DNA of 64,000 bases. Origin: Prevotella sp. (GTDB lineage Bacteria; Bacteroidota; Bacteroidia; Bacteroidales; Bacteroidaceae). Where the stretch lies: positions 1-64,000 of the forward strand of contig JAFRPY010000113.1 of the NCBI GenBank assembly GCA_017428925.1. The letters run 5' to 3'. The position numbers and the translations under genes were made by a program. Each line of letters opens with the position of its first letter. Position 1 is the stretch's first letter. The notes under the pieces were generated by a model. The model was not told the origin of the DNA, made no database searches, and was given only the letters and a program-made list of their open reading frames with translations. Below, one piece after another: positions 26,083-35,999 of this stretch.

Positions 26083-28536
26083 TTAGTTTTTTATCTTAAT
26101 GCTCTCACTGCCCACTTTCAACACGTAGACACGGTGGGGGATAAGTGGGAGCGTTATTTCTGTTCCGTTGCTTACAGATTCCGAAATGAGTACGCCTTGA
26201 AGGTCGTAGAGTGCCACACGGACACCGTCGGAAACATTGCTGACAGTGAGCTGGTTGCCCGTAGAACGCCACGACCACGGTCTCACTTCCTGTTGTTGGA
26301 TGCCGTCGGCAGGTCCCAGTTTGGCATTGATGATCAATCTTGAACATGCCGGCATTGTGAAAGTGCAGGCAGAGCCTTCATAGTCGACGGTGGAAGTACC
26401 GTTATTGGTGATGATGACTGCTGTCCATCCAATAACTTGCTGCCCGTCTGCGTGAGTACCTTCCAGCTTCACCTCTCTTCCCTGGAAGAACTTACCGTCG
26501 AAATAGCCCTTTGTCAGTTTGATGCCGTTAAAGCTAATATCCAGGTTGGCAAGGGTAGAGTTGATAACCATTTGAATGGTACTGCCAAGTTTGTAGTAAT
26601 TTTTGAGGTGCTCGTAGAAATAATCGGTACGCTTTTTCAGCCAGTTACGCGAATTGTTCAGTTCCTCAGAATAGTTGGGCCACCACTTGTTGAAGAGCTC
26701 ACGGTGGTAGGGATATTCGGTTTTAATCATGTTGTACATGGGATCCCAGATGGCTCGCACGCTTTTTTCGTTAAGGAAATCGCCCATGTATATGGCGCAG
26801 CGGTCGATGAACTCTCGCTTCAGGTTGCTGTCTTCCATCATTCGGCGGAACAGGCGTGTGCCCGACCATGCGTTTCCCCAGCCATTGTGGTCGTTGTCGT
26901 AACCGTCTTCATTCACCCATGCTATGGTATTATAGTTGGGATTGGCCCCGTAGAGTCCGAGACCAAAATCAGTGTCCTTAGCTATCCAGCGCCATTTGCC
27001 GTTTTCCGTACGCGGACGCCACATGACGATGTTGTTGCACGGGAAGTCCTCGTTGTCGAAGTAGAGGTTCATGATCATCAGGTTGAAGAACTCCTCCCAG
27101 TCCATCCACTGTGCATACTCGGCCAGTGTGTGGTTGTGTTCGGCATAGAACTCCTTGAATGCATTGTAGTTATCCCACGTGCCTTCCTTCAGCTCGTTCC
27201 AGTTCTCAAACATGTCGATGTCTTCCAGTCCGTCGTAGTTGGTGTAGATGTTGTCCTCGTTGGAGCGCTCGCGAATGTTAAGCATGCCGCGGTATTTACC
27301 ATTGATATAGATAATGGCAGGGCGCCATGCTTGCCAGTCGAGGTCTGCGTTTTGGGCCATGGCGCGCTGGATGATGGCATCTCGGTTGTAGAGATAGTCG
27401 AAGTCGTTGCCCGAATTGCGGAGCACGAGCGACTTGAATTCGATTAGTCCCGGCTTTTGGTCGGGGAAGAATTCGTAAGTGAACCGTTTGGTGCCAAAGC
27501 GCTTATTGGCGTAGATGGCCAGCGACTTCAGTTTGTTGCTACGCGTAGCACCGCCTTGTATGCGGGTTTCGCATAGTTGGTTGATAAAACTCTGCTTTCC
27601 TGCTGTTTCGAACATCTCGATATTAATCGGACGGCGCCAGTTGAATTCGTAGTTCTTTTTTCCGTTCTGATATGTCCCATCCACATAGATGCCTATCATT
27701 GCATCGTTTAAATAGCGGTCGTTCGTCATGATGGAGATGACGGGAAGTGTCAGCTGACGGTTGGTGGGGAAGAAGATGTACGAGTGACAAGTGGAACGGG
27801 GCGACAGATAGCCGTCGCAGAAAAGCTTGGCCCGAACCACCTTGGTGTCTTCGATGTAGAAGGAACTGAAGATGTCGCTTGTAGCCGTAGGCTCTGAACC
27901 GTCGGTAGTGTAGCGAATCACCGTACCCTCAGGAGCACCCTCTGGCAGTGATATGTCCAGCCGGAATTTTGTGCCGTTCTCAAACACCTGGCCCGTCTTG
28001 CTGAATACGGGCATGCCGAGGAGGTTCTTTGCATCGCAAATTTCCCCTGTATTGGCCTTGCCGGGTGTCGGCGTGAGCTGATAGCCCCACTCGTCGGCAC
28101 CGTCGGTCTTGCGTCCGTAGGCGATGTTGGGGGCGGGCTGCTTCTTCATCTCAGCCTTGTCAACGAGTGTGTTGTCTTGAAACAGGTAGGCTCCGCCTTT
28201 TCCTGAGTCTATTCGGAAGTCCGTGTGCAGTCCGCTGGCTTCTTTGTCACAATAAATCAAGACATATTGTTTGGGTTGCACGGTTTGGCTGGGCAACTGC
28301 CAGGCCCCATTGGCATTTTCGCTGAGGCCAAGTTTGTATTGGTTGAGATTCACCGACGTGGAACCAGCATTATACAGTTCCACCCAAGAGTCGGGAAAAT
28401 CGTTGAGATCGTCCATTATGCAGTCGATGTTCGACTGCATCAGCTCGTTGATAACCAGTGTCGGGGTTTCGTTAGCAGCATGCGTAAACGATGCTGCTAA
28501 CGATAAGACAGTTAAAAGAATAATGGACGGTCTCAT
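26083..28536 (-). CDS. Secreted CotH kinase family protein with lamin-tail domain (paralogue 1)
   Basis: An 817-aa exported protein: signal peptide (about 1-20), lamin-tail domain (about 27-135, [10 protein letters not shown] then DSWVELYN), a chitobiase/hexosaminidase-C-like beta segment (about 200-245, [15 protein letters not shown]), a CotH domain (about 250-640) and a C-terminal type A-like sorting tail ([11 protein letters not shown] ... [17 protein letters not shown]). CotH proteins are atypical protein kinases; the equivalents of the active-site motifs are [15 protein letters not shown] and [15 protein letters not shown] (Asp-x-Asp). The C-terminus suggests export through a type IX-like route. 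It lies 11 bp after a close paralogue. Substrates are unknown. Confidence 0.85.
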   Translation of the reverse strand: MRPSIILLTVLSLAASFTHAANETPTLVINELMQSNIDCIMDDLNDFPDSWVELYNAGSTSVNLNQYKLGLSENANGAWQLPSQTVQPKQYVLIYCDKEASGLHTDFRIDSGKGGAYLFQDNTLVDKAEMKKQPAPNIAYGRKTDGADEWGYQLTPTPGKANTGEICDAKNLLGMPVFSKTGQVFENGTKFRLDISLPEGAPEGTVIRYTTDGSEPTATSDIFSSFYIEDTKVVRAKLFCDGYLSPRSTCHSYIFFPTNRQLTLPVISIMTNDRYLNDAMIGIYVDGTYQNGKKNYEFNWRRPINIEMFETAGKQSFINQLCETRIQGGATRSNKLKSLAIYANKRFGTKRFTYEFFPDQKPGLIEFKSLVLRNSGNDFDYLYNRDAIIQRAMAQNADLDWQAWRPAIIYINGKYRGMLNIRERSNEDNIYTNYDGLEDIDMFENWNELKEGTWDNYNAFKEFYAEHNHTLAEYAQWMDWEEFFNLMIMNLYFDNEDFPCNNIVMWRPRTENGKWRWIAKDTDFGLGLYGANPNYNTIAWVNEDGYDNDHNGWGNAWSGTRLFRRMMEDSNLKREFIDRCAIYMGDFLNEKSVRAIWDPMYNMIKTEYPYHRELFNKWWPNYSEELNNSRNWLKKRTDYFYEHLKNYYKLGSTIQMVINSTLANLDISFNGIKLTKGYFDGKFFQGREVKLEGTHADGQQVIGWTAVIITNNGTSTVDYEGSACTFTMPACSRLIINAKLGPADGIQQQEVRPWSWRSTGNQLTVSNVSDGVRVALYDLQGVLISESVSNGTEITLPLIPHRVYVLKVGSESIKIKN

Positions 28537-28547
28537 TCTGTTCGGAT

Positions 28548-31010
28548 TTATTTTGAAATAATCTTTTTTCCTTTCGTAATATAGATTCTGCCGGCCTGCG
28601 GGGTGTTCACCTTGTTGCCCAACAGGTCGTAGACAGCCGATGGGTCAATCTTCGATGATGACTGCTCAATGGTCTGGATGCCGGAAGCATCGCCGATGAT
28701 GGGTTCAATGGTCAATGCGCTCGATGTCATCTGAAGTGTCAGTTCGCTGCCTTCCACCTCTTCGTTCTTTCCGCCGGTGAGTTTCCAGCCAGTTACTACT
28801 TTTCCTTCAGGAGCCGTACCCGTGATGGTGAGCTCGCGGTTGGGGAAGAACTTGCCGTCGAACGTGTTCTTCGTCAGTTTGATATCGTTCATGGTGATGT
28901 CGACATCCTGCTTGGTCTTGTTAATGGTCAGGGCGACAGGTGTGCCCAGGCTCCATTGCTGGCCAATGTATTTGTAGAAGTAGTCCGTACGGGGATCGTA
29001 TTTTGTGGTAGTACCACCGCCGCCCCAAGGCCAGCCGCCCCAACCTTGCTCTTCATATCCTGCCATCCATTTCTTGGCATTTTCGAACTTGTTGTTGATG
29101 TCACTGCGGTTATCACCCCATGGGTTGTATTTGTCGCGGTGGGCCACAAACTCCTCGATGGCTTCTGCCTTGATGGCATCAATCACTTCGCCCGTTCCCT
29201 CGGCGTTCATGAAGTCGCCCATGTAAACGCAGCACTTGTCGATGAACATCTTCAGGATATCCTCATCTTCCAGCATGTTTTTAATCAGGCGCGTCGCCGG
29301 TTCGGTGAAGGCCCAGTTGTCGCCACCATGGTTGTTGGGGTTGTAGAGCAGATCGATGGTGTTGTAGTCCGGCTTTCTGCCATAGAGTCCGAGTCCGAAG
29401 TCGGTATCCTTAAGGATGAAACGCCATCTCTTGGGCAGGCCTGAATCTGTGTCGTCGTCGTTGGGACGCCAGAACACGATGTTGTTGCCAGGGAAGTCGA
29501 TGTTGCCGTAGAAGAGGTTCAGGATCATCACGTTCAGGTATTCGCTGACATCCATCCATTGCTCGTATTCAGCCAAGGTGTGTCCCTTCTCGCTGTAGAA
29601 AGCCTTGAAAGCCTCATAGTTGTCGGCAGTACCTTCTTTCAACTCTTCGATGAACTGATCTACGTTATCCACTTTTTCATGGCCAATCTCAACCATGTCG
29701 ATATCCTCCAGTCCGCCGTAGTTGCTGTAGATATTGTCTTCGTTGGAACGTTCGCGAATGTTCAGCATACCCATATACTCACCGTTAATATAGAGCACAG
29801 CCGTATGGCCGGCCTGCCAGTCAAGATCCACGTTCGGTCCCATCGTGCGCTGAATGATAAGATCGCGGAAATACAGGTCGCCGAAGTCGTTACCGCCGTC
29901 GCGCAGCGAGAACGACTTGAACTCCGTGACACCCGGCTTCTGGTCGGGGAAGAACTCATACGAGTAACGCTTGTGGTCGGGATCGAAACGCTTGTTGGCA
30001 TAGAATACCATCGACTTCAGCGCATTCGAACGCGACTGTCCGCCCTGGATGCGGGTTTCACCTAACTGGTTGAAAACACTCTCCGTACCTGCGGCGGTGA
30101 ACATCTCGATGTTGACGGGGCGGCGCCAGTCATGTGTCTTCTTGTCTTCCTTACTGTTGTTATTCGCAAAAAGTCCAAGTTCCTTGCTGTTCAGATACCT
30201 GTCGTCGGTCTGGACCGAGAAGATGGGAACCGTCACGGCCCTTGGGTGGAAGATATACGACTGGGCGGTGCTGACGGGCGAGAGCCAGCCGTCGCAGAAC
30301 AGTTTGGCCCGAATCACCGTGGTGCTCTCCATGAAGATGGCCTTGCTGAAAATCTCGCTCGATGCCGTAGGCTCTGAACCGTCGGTGGTGTAGCGAATCA
30401 CCGTACCCTCAGGGGAATTTTCGGGCAGCGAGATGTACAGCCTGATTCTCTTGCTGTTCTCATATACCTGCCCAGGTAAATTGAATACGGGAGCACCCAA
30501 GATGTGTTTCGCATCGCAAATCTCGCCCGTATTGGCCTTGCCAGGTGTCGGTGTGAGCTGATAGCCCCACTCGTCGGCACCGTCGGTCTTACGGCCGTAT
30601 GCAACGTCGGGAGCCGGCATCTTGGCCATAGTTTCCAGTTTGTCGACGACTTCGCCACCCTTGAAGAGATAGAGATTGCCGTCCTTGCCCGATTCCAGGC
30701 GGAAACTGGTGTGAAGACCGTTCTCCTCCTTGTCGCAATAGATCACGACATAGCCACCGGCAGGTATCGACTGGTCGGGCAGTTGCCAGGCCTTCTTTTC
30801 CTTGTTCTTGTTACTGATCTTGTAGTCAGCCAGGTTGATGGCTGCATCAGTCGGGTTATACAATTCCACCCACGAATCGGGAAACTCATTCAAGTCATCC
30901 ATTATGCATTCCACATTCGACTGCATCAACTCGTTAATCACTAACTGGGCATGGCCGGGTACGGCCATGCCTAACAATACTACTGCAAGTACATTCTTTA
31001 AAAAACTCAT
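28548..31010 (-). CDS. Secreted CotH kinase family protein with lamin-tail domain (paralogue 2)
   Basis: An 820-aa protein with the same domain order as its downstream neighbour: signal peptide (MSFLKNVLAVVLLGMAVPGHA), lamin-tail domain, beta segment [15 protein letters not shown], CotH domain with [15 protein letters not shown] and [15 protein letters not shown], and the tail YDLLGNKVNTPQAGRIYITKGKKIISK. It differs by a Trp/Gly-rich insertion (EEQGWGGWPWGGGGTTTKYD) near residue 660 and an extra acidic stretch around 435-455. Several blocks ([19 protein letters not shown]) are identical to the paralogue even at DNA level over tens of bases, which points to a recent duplication or gene conversion. 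Confidence 0.85.
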   Translation of the reverse strand: MSFLKNVLAVVLLGMAVPGHAQLVINELMQSNVECIMDDLNEFPDSWVELYNPTDAAINLADYKISNKNKEKKAWQLPDQSIPAGGYVVIYCDKEENGLHTSFRLESGKDGNLYLFKGGEVVDKLETMAKMPAPDVAYGRKTDGADEWGYQLTPTPGKANTGEICDAKHILGAPVFNLPGQVYENSKRIRLYISLPENSPEGTVIRYTTDGSEPTASSEIFSKAIFMESTTVIRAKLFCDGWLSPVSTAQSYIFHPRAVTVPIFSVQTDDRYLNSKELGLFANNNSKEDKKTHDWRRPVNIEMFTAAGTESVFNQLGETRIQGGQSRSNALKSMVFYANKRFDPDHKRYSYEFFPDQKPGVTEFKSFSLRDGGNDFGDLYFRDLIIQRTMGPNVDLDWQAGHTAVLYINGEYMGMLNIRERSNEDNIYSNYGGLEDIDMVEIGHEKVDNVDQFIEELKEGTADNYEAFKAFYSEKGHTLAEYEQWMDVSEYLNVMILNLFYGNIDFPGNNIVFWRPNDDDTDSGLPKRWRFILKDTDFGLGLYGRKPDYNTIDLLYNPNNHGGDNWAFTEPATRLIKNMLEDEDILKMFIDKCCVYMGDFMNAEGTGEVIDAIKAEAIEEFVAHRDKYNPWGDNRSDINNKFENAKKWMAGYEEQGWGGWPWGGGGTTTKYDPRTDYFYKYIGQQWSLGTPVALTINKTKQDVDITMNDIKLTKNTFDGKFFPNRELTITGTAPEGKVVTGWKLTGGKNEEVEGSELTLQMTSSALTIEPIIGDASGIQTIEQSSSKIDPSAVYDLLGNKVNTPQAGRIYITKGKKIISK

Positions 31011-31079
31011 CTTTTTCCTTAATTATTATTCTATCCTTAATTTGGTCAGTCTATGAAGACGATTCATCGTTTCTGCTGA

Positions 31080-32663
31080 TTATTTTCCTTTCGTCAAATT
31101 ACCCAAAATGTCGCGGGTGAGTTCCTTGGTGATCGAGCGGGTGGCTGCCGACGTGGCGTTCTTCACCACACGGCCGGTGGCCGAGGTCGACGATTTGGTC
31201 TTCTTGCCCGTCACCTTGTTCGAAACCCATGTGCCCAGTATGGTGGCCAGCGTTCCGGTGATGGCCGTCATAATGGCCTTCGATACCTTCGAGAACATGC
31301 CGGGTTTCTCCTTCTTGCCTTTCTCAGCCTTCTCGGCTTCGGCAGCGGCTTTCTCGGCCTCGGCCTTCTGCAGTGCCTGCTCATTCTCTTTTTGAAGAAT
31401 CTCGTAGGCACTTTCGCGGTCTACCATCGTGTCGTATTTGCCATAGATGCGGCTCTGCTTGATGATGTCAAGACGCTGCCCCTCGGTCACGGCACCTATC
31501 TGCGACAGTGGGAACAGGATTTTTGCGCGCTCCACAATCGAGGGCGCACCCTTCTCGTCGAGGAAACTCACCAGTGCCTCGCCGGTCTCAAGGTTCATGA
31601 TAGCCTCGTCGGTCTTGAATTCGGGATTGGCGCGGAATGTGTCGGCGGCGGTCTTCACGGCCTTCTGGTCTTTCGGTGTGTAGGCGCGCAGGGCGTGCTG
31701 CACACGGTTGCCCAATTGTCCGAGGATGTTCTCGGGAATGTCCGTTGGACTCTGTGTGATGAAATAGATGCCCACACCTTTCGAGCGGATCAGACGAATC
31801 ACTTGCTCAATTTTGTCGAGCAGGGCCTTGCTGGTGCCTTCGAAAAGCATGTGGGCCTCGTCGAAGAAGAATACCAGTTTGGGCAGCGGCAGGTCGCCAA
31901 CCTCGGGCAATGTGGAATAGAGCTCTGACAGCAGCCACAGCAGGAAAGTGGAGTAGAGCTTCGGCTGCATCATCAGTTTGTCGGCAGCCAGCACGTTCAT
32001 GATGCCCTTTCCGCCTTCGGTCTGCATCAGGTCGTAGATGTCGAATGCAGGCTCGCCGAAGAACTGGTTCGCGCCCTGGGCTTCCAGTTGCAGCAGGGCA
32101 CGCTGGATGGCACCCACCGATGCAGCCGAAATGTTGCCGTATTGGGTGGTGTAGTCCTTCGCATTTTTCGAGACATAGTCGAGCATCGACCGCAAATCCT
32201 TCAGGTCAAGTATGAGCAGACCGCGCTCGTCGGCAATGCGGAAAACAATGTTCAGCACGCCGTCTTGCGTCTCGTTGAGTTGCAGCAGGCGTGAGAGCAG
32301 CTGCGGGCCCATCTGGCTCACGGTGGCGCGCATGGGGTGACCTTGCTCACCGTAAACGTCGAAAAACCTGACGGGGCACGATTGGAATTCGGGGTTTTCG
32401 ATACCAAATTCGGGCAGTCGTTTCTCGATGAAACCGCTCATTTTGCCCACTTGTGAGATGCCCGAGAGGTCACCCTTCATGTCGGCCATGAAGCAGGGTA
32501 CGCCTACCTGACAAAAGGATTCGGCAATCACTTGCAGGGTTACGGTCTTACCCGTTCCGGTGGCACCGGCAATGAGTCCGTGGCGATTGGCCATCTTTCC
32601 GTTGATACTCAGCGCACCGTTGGCGCAATGGGCGATATAGAGCCCGCGTTCTTTGTCGTACAT
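31080..32663 (-). CDS. HerA-like ATPase, DUF853 family
   Basis: A 527-aa member of the DUF853/YjgR family of HerA-FtsK-type ATPases. Walker A is [12 protein letters not shown] near residue 33, Walker B is [13 protein letters not shown] near 265, and [29 protein letters not shown] contains the sensor region. The C-terminal 120 residues are an Ala/Glu/Lys coiled coil followed by a small hydrophobic stretch ([18 protein letters not shown]) and a Thr/Ser/Lys-rich tail. The family's function is not established. Promoter TATCTTTG lies upstream at 32714-32707; the CotH pair begins 70 bp downstream with no visible terminator. Confidence 0.88.
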   Translation of the reverse strand: MYDKERGLYIAHCANGALSINGKMANRHGLIAGATGTGKTVTLQVIAESFCQVGVPCFMADMKGDLSGISQVGKMSGFIEKRLPEFGIENPEFQSCPVRFFDVYGEQGHPMRATVSQMGPQLLSRLLQLNETQDGVLNIVFRIADERGLLILDLKDLRSMLDYVSKNAKDYTTQYGNISAASVGAIQRALLQLEAQGANQFFGEPAFDIYDLMQTEGGKGIMNVLAADKLMMQPKLYSTFLLWLLSELYSTLPEVGDLPLPKLVFFFDEAHMLFEGTSKALLDKIEQVIRLIRSKGVGIYFITQSPTDIPENILGQLGNRVQHALRAYTPKDQKAVKTAADTFRANPEFKTDEAIMNLETGEALVSFLDEKGAPSIVERAKILFPLSQIGAVTEGQRLDIIKQSRIYGKYDTMVDRESAYEILQKENEQALQKAEAEKAAAEAEKAEKGKKEKPGMFSKVSKAIMTAITGTLATILGTWVSNKVTGKKTKSSTSATGRVVKNATSAATRSITKELTRDILGNLTKGK

Positions 32664-32706
32664 TTTCTTATAGGTTTAGGTTTTTGATTATTCGATTTTA
32701 CGAGCA

Positions 32707-32714
32707 CAAAGATA
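32707..32714 (-). promoter_or_regulatory. Promoter box of the HerA-like ATPase gene
   Basis: TATCTTTG on the minus strand about 45 bp before the start codon. Confidence 0.6.
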
Positions 32715-32734
32715 GGAAAAAAAAGGCATTAATC

Positions 32735-32756
32735 CAAATAAAACGGGTTTTATTTG
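32735..32756 (-). terminator. Probable terminator of trmO
   Basis: CAAATAAAAC and GTTTTATTTG flank two G bases in a perfect palindrome; on the minus strand a run of nine T follows after 9 bases. It lies just after trmO. The AAATAAAACGGG core resembles palindromes near kduI and metG. Confidence 0.55.
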
Positions 32757-32779
32757 CGGTGTCTGTTAGGAAAATCGGT

Positions 32780-33460
32780 TTATCTGTTATTTTTGGCCTC
32801 AATCACTTTCAGACAGTCCCCTTCCACACGGAAACGGATGTCGACGCCACAGAAAGTCAGGCCATATTCTTTTCCGGCATCGTCGTGATAATGCGGCCGG
32901 GGGTCCAGTTCCAGTATTCTTTTTAGTGTTGAAATTTGTGTGGAGGTGAAAAAATCGCCCATTTCATCGGGAATTTTCACATTCAGCAAGTTCCATTGGC
33001 GTTCTTCGGTGAAGCCGCCTCGGGCATCCGGGTGGCTGTCCACGTATGGCAGATAGGGTTTCAGGTCGTAGATGGGCGTCCCGTCCATCAGGTCGGCGCC
33101 CAGAACCTTCACAACCGGGCCGTCTGTTGCTTCATAGTCGATACCCGAGAGTCGAACGGAGGAAAGCCCCAGGTTGTTAGGGCGGAAGGGCGAGCGCGTG
33201 GCAAACACGCCCATGCGCCGATTGCCTCCCAGCAGGGGAGGGCGCACCGTGGCTGACTTTTTTGCCCCGACATGCTCCGAGAATCCCCAGATGAGCCAGA
33301 CGTAGTCGAAATCTTCAAGTCCGCGCAGTGCCTCTGCCTTGCGCCATTCGGGCACAAGGAAAATTTCTCCTTCCAGTTCCTCCACCAGTCCGCTTTGCCG
33401 TGGAATTCCGAATTTTTGGGCGAATGGAGAGCGGAAAAAACCTATGGGCTGTATCTCCAT
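32780..33460 (-). CDS. trmO: tRNA (N6-threonylcarbamoyladenosine-37) methyltransferase TrmO
   Basis: Methylates t6A37 of tRNA-Thr in the E. coli case, using S-adenosylmethionine. The 226-aa protein has the TsaA/TrmO beta-barrel domain: IQPIGFFRSPFAQKFGIPRQ, LEDFDYVWLIWGFSEH, RPPLLGGNRRMGVFATRSPFRPNNLGLSSVRL and VLGADLMDGTPIYDLKPYLPYVDSHPDA. The C-terminal about 60 residues (DPRPHYHDDAGKEYGLTFCGVDIRF) form the small extra domain. Starts 10 bp after an HU-related gene on the same strand. Confidence 0.92.
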   Translation of the reverse strand: MEIQPIGFFRSPFAQKFGIPRQSGLVEELEGEIFLVPEWRKAEALRGLEDFDYVWLIWGFSEHVGAKKSATVRPPLLGGNRRMGVFATRSPFRPNNLGLSSVRLSGIDYEATDGPVVKVLGADLMDGTPIYDLKPYLPYVDSHPDARGGFTEERQWNLLNVKIPDEMGDFFTSTQISTLKRILELDPRPHYHDDAGKEYGLTFCGVDIRFRVEGDCLKVIEAKNNR

Positions 33461-33470
33461 TTCGAAACGC

Positions 33471-33914
33471 TCAGCCCTTCAGTTTTTTCAGTTCGTCCTT
33501 CCATTTCGGGTTCCAGGTCCACTTCACGTTTTCCAGGAAATTGCGCACGATGCGGCGGCCCAACTGCTGATTGCGTCGGCCTGCCGGAGTGAACTTGCAG
33601 AAAGGTTTGCGCACATGCCGCTTCAGGTCGAACTGTTCGGGACTGTCCACCCCGTCGCTGTGCACGGCAATATAGAACGAGCCGAAATCGTCGAGCACCA
33701 CTTTCTGCCCGTCCTGCAACCGCTGTTTCATTTCCTCCACCAGTGCCGTAATCACGCCCTCCACGTCGGCCTTCGTGAATGTTGCCGAGTCGCTGATGCT
33801 CTTTGCCAGGTCCTCCGTATGTGCCGTCATCAGCGGTGTCGCCTTGGCATACCACTTCCCCGCGGTCTCCCGCGTCTTGAAGTTCTTCTGTTCCATTTTC
33901 AAGAAAATGCTCAT
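33471..33914 (-). CDS. HU-related DNA-binding protein
   Basis: A 147-aa member of the HU-related histone-like family of Bacteroidetes. Residues about 35-125 are HU-like: LAKSISDSATFTKADVEGVITALVEEMKQRLQDGQKVVLDDFGSFYIAVHS. The first 30 residues and the basic/aromatic tail (VKWTWNPKWKDELKKLKG) are family-specific. It lacks the canonical NPxT arm. It probably binds DNA but its role is unknown. MEQKNFKTRE (residue 7, about 33896) could be the true start, since the preceding residues are atypical. No clear promoter found in the repeat-rich 700 bp upstream. Confidence 0.75.
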   Translation of the reverse strand: MSIFLKMEQKNFKTRETAGKWYAKATPLMTAHTEDLAKSISDSATFTKADVEGVITALVEEMKQRLQDGQKVVLDDFGSFYIAVHSDGVDSPEQFDLKRHVRKPFCKFTPAGRRNQQLGRRIVRNFLENVKWTWNPKWKDELKKLKG

Positions 33915-34111
33915 TTTCTCCTTATTATAATAGGTTAATATTAATTATGTCGGCTAAGTTTTTTATATCTGTCGCCCAATGGTTTTAAGATTACGGGCTA
34001 TCGTATTTCAGAAAAACAACTGCATCCTTTGTGTTACAAAGGGCCGAAGCCATTCTGTTCCCATAACGCCCCCGCCCCGCATTTATTGCCTTTTCAATCC
34101 AAAATTTTCTA
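33915..34111. other. Intergenic region upstream of array b
   Basis: No gene seen. A perfect small hairpin (CCTTTGT, GTT, ACAAAGG at about 34026-34042) and a C-rich patch CGCCCCCGCCCCGC (about 34066-34080) are present. Confidence 0.4.
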
Positions 34112-34330
34112 TTATTTTAGTCTAATTTAATGTTTCATTTAGTCTGAATCCTATTCTCTTTTAGTCTGAATTATTTTCTCTTTTAGTCTAAATTACTTTC
34201 TTTTTTAGTCTAATTAATTTTTAATTCAGCCTAATCTTAAAAGTAATTTAGTCTAATTTACAAAGTAATTTAGTCTAAATTGAAAAGTAATTTAGTCTAA
34301 TTTACAAAGTAATTTAGTCTAAATTACTTT
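34112..34330. repeat. 22-bp periodic array b (ten units) of odd palindromes
   Basis: TTAGTCT-type cores recur near 34117, 34139, 34161, 34183, 34205, 34223 (degenerate: TTCAGCCTAA), 34247, 34269, 34291 and 34313, the clear ones 22 bp apart. The core AATTTAGTCTAAATT is a 15-bp odd palindrome (7-1-7). The last unit extends to arms AAAGTAATTTAG (34306-34317) and CTAAATTACTTT (34319-34330) around one T. Spacers are CTTTTC-like or ACAAAG-like. No open frame covers the region. Confidence 0.85.
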
Positions 34331-34523
34331 TTCGCCGAAAATCCTTAAGATGACAGGGCAAAATGATGGGTCAAAAACTATCCACCCTCTTCCGAATCTT
34401 CAGATGACTTGATTTGGAAAACCATTTTGTGTTTTTCTTCATTCATGAAATACCGTATTTCTTTGTTTTTTTTCGATTTTGAGCGAATTATTACCTTGGA
34501 TTTTTTCATTTTCCGGCAAATTA

Positions 34524-34555
34524 TTTGTTTGGATTATTTTATTTTTATATCTTTG
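34524..34555 (+). promoter_or_regulatory. Promoter of the first DUF4143-type ATPase
   Basis: TTTG (34524-34527), 20 bp, TATCTTTG (34548-34555). Confidence 0.7.
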
Positions 34556-34609
34556 CGCCATGAATTCACGGTGCTGGCCTCGGCGGTGCCTCAGTAACAG
34601 GAATGATTT

Positions 34610-35986
34610 ATGTATTACGAACGAATTATTGATCATCATCTTAGCGAGTGGGCTGCACGTTCAAGCCACAAACCCGTGTTACTACGAGGTGCCCGACAAG
34701 TAGGAAAATCTACTGCTGTGAAGCATCTGGGAGAGCAATTTAAGTACTTCGTTGAAATTAACTTGGAGAAACAGCCCGGCTACAAGACCTTGTTCCAACC
34801 AGATCTTGACATAAAGCGTATCGTGCCTCAAATGGCCGCTATGCATGGTACGCCCATCATTCCAGGTCAGACGCTTCTGTTTATCGATGAGATTCAAGAT
34901 TGTCAAGAAGCCATCATGGCCCTGAGATTCTTTAAGGAAGATATGCCCGACCTGCATGTTGTTGCTGCAGGTTCGCTTCTGGAGTTCGTATTAGACGATA
35001 TACCGACATTTGGCGTAGGCAGAATTCATTCGATGTATATGTATCCAATGACTTTCGATGAATTCCTTTTGGCTAATGGTGAAAAAATTCTGATGGATGC
35101 CCGTAATCAGGCATCACCGGCATCACCATTGCCAATACCTCTACACGACAAGTTAATTAGTCTATTGCGTACCTTCATGTTGGTAGGTGGCATGCCGGAA
35201 TCTGTAGCAAAATGGGTGGAAACGCACGACTATCTGCAATGTCAGGAAGTTCAGGATGACATCATCACTGGTTATGAGGCCGACTTCCCCAAATATAAGA
35301 AAAAGGTAGATCCACAACTGCTGAGAATGACCATGAGGAGTGCCGCCCGGCAGGCCACAAAGAAGTTTATGTATTCTCAGGTGCCAGGCGAATATAAGAC
35401 GGCCGACGTGAAAAAAGCCCTCGATTTGCTCATTAAGGCCAACATCATTATTCCTGTCACTCATACTAACGCCAACGGTCTGCCTTTGGGTGACGAAAGA
35501 GACGACAGTGTCCGCAAGATGCTGTTGCTTGACACGGGATTGATGCTGCGCCTATTGAATATGCTAATGGGCAACATCACGGAGATGACGACACATATTC
35601 TAACCTCTACTGCTGCCGATTTGGTTAATAAGGGGCCGATGGCTGAGATGTTGGCAGGTCTCGAACTTTTACATTATCGCACTCCGAATCTGCAACACGA
35701 GTTGTTCTACTGGGTACGCCAAGCCAAGAATGCAACTGCCGAGGTAGATTATGTCATGCCCCATGATATGCATATTCTGCCGTTTGAAGTAAAGGCGGGT
35801 GTCCAAGGCGGCATGAAAAGTCTGTGGGATTTTATGCGCGAGAAAGAACTCTCGCAGGCCATCCGCTGTTCATTGGAAAATTATGGAGAGTTCGACTATA
35901 CGGACGAGAAGGCTGCTGGAGCCATCAGGCACGTTAGCATATTCCCTTTATATGCGATACAAACTGCCATTTGCTCGATATTTTGA
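34610..35986 (+). CDS. AAA ATPase with DUF4143 C-terminal domain (copy 1)
   Basis: A 458-aa protein with an N-terminal AAA_14 ATPase domain: Walker A GARQVGKST (27-35), Walker B LLFIDEIQD (89-97) and the sensor-like AAGSLLEFVLD with YPMTFDEFLLANGE. The C-terminal DUF4143 region (about 230-430) ends in a PD-(D/E)XK-like pattern: AEVDYVM followed by LPFEVKAG. Such ATPases are very common in Bacteroidetes and archaea, often many per genome, with no settled role. It lies alone between array b and metG with its own promoter and a divergence in base use from metG. A second, distant family member is at 54.5 kb. Confidence 0.85.
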   Translation: MYYERIIDHHLSEWAARSSHKPVLLRGARQVGKSTAVKHLGEQFKYFVEINLEKQPGYKTLFQPDLDIKRIVPQMAAMHGTPIIPGQTLLFIDEIQDCQEAIMALRFFKEDMPDLHVVAAGSLLEFVLDDIPTFGVGRIHSMYMYPMTFDEFLLANGEKILMDARNQASPASPLPIPLHDKLISLLRTFMLVGGMPESVAKWVETHDYLQCQEVQDDIITGYEADFPKYKKKVDPQLLRMTMRSAARQATKKFMYSQVPGEYKTADVKKALDLLIKANIIIPVTHTNANGLPLGDERDDSVRKMLLLDTGLMLRLLNMLMGNITEMTTHILTSTAADLVNKGPMAEMLAGLELLHYRTPNLQHELFYWVRQAKNATAEVDYVMPHDMHILPFEVKAGVQGGMKSLWDFMREKELSQAIRCSLENYGEFDYTDEKAAGAIRHVSIFPLYAIQTAICSIF

Positions 35987-35999
35987 ATAGATTTCTTGC

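Noticed and set aside
26134-31395. Long plus-strand frames opposite the CotH and HerA-like genes
   Set aside because: These are antisense shadows of well-supported minus-strand genes with strong codon bias.
34112-34330. CRISPR array
   Set aside because: Repeats are continuous with a 22-bp period, there are no unique spacers of about 30 bp, and no cas genes are near.
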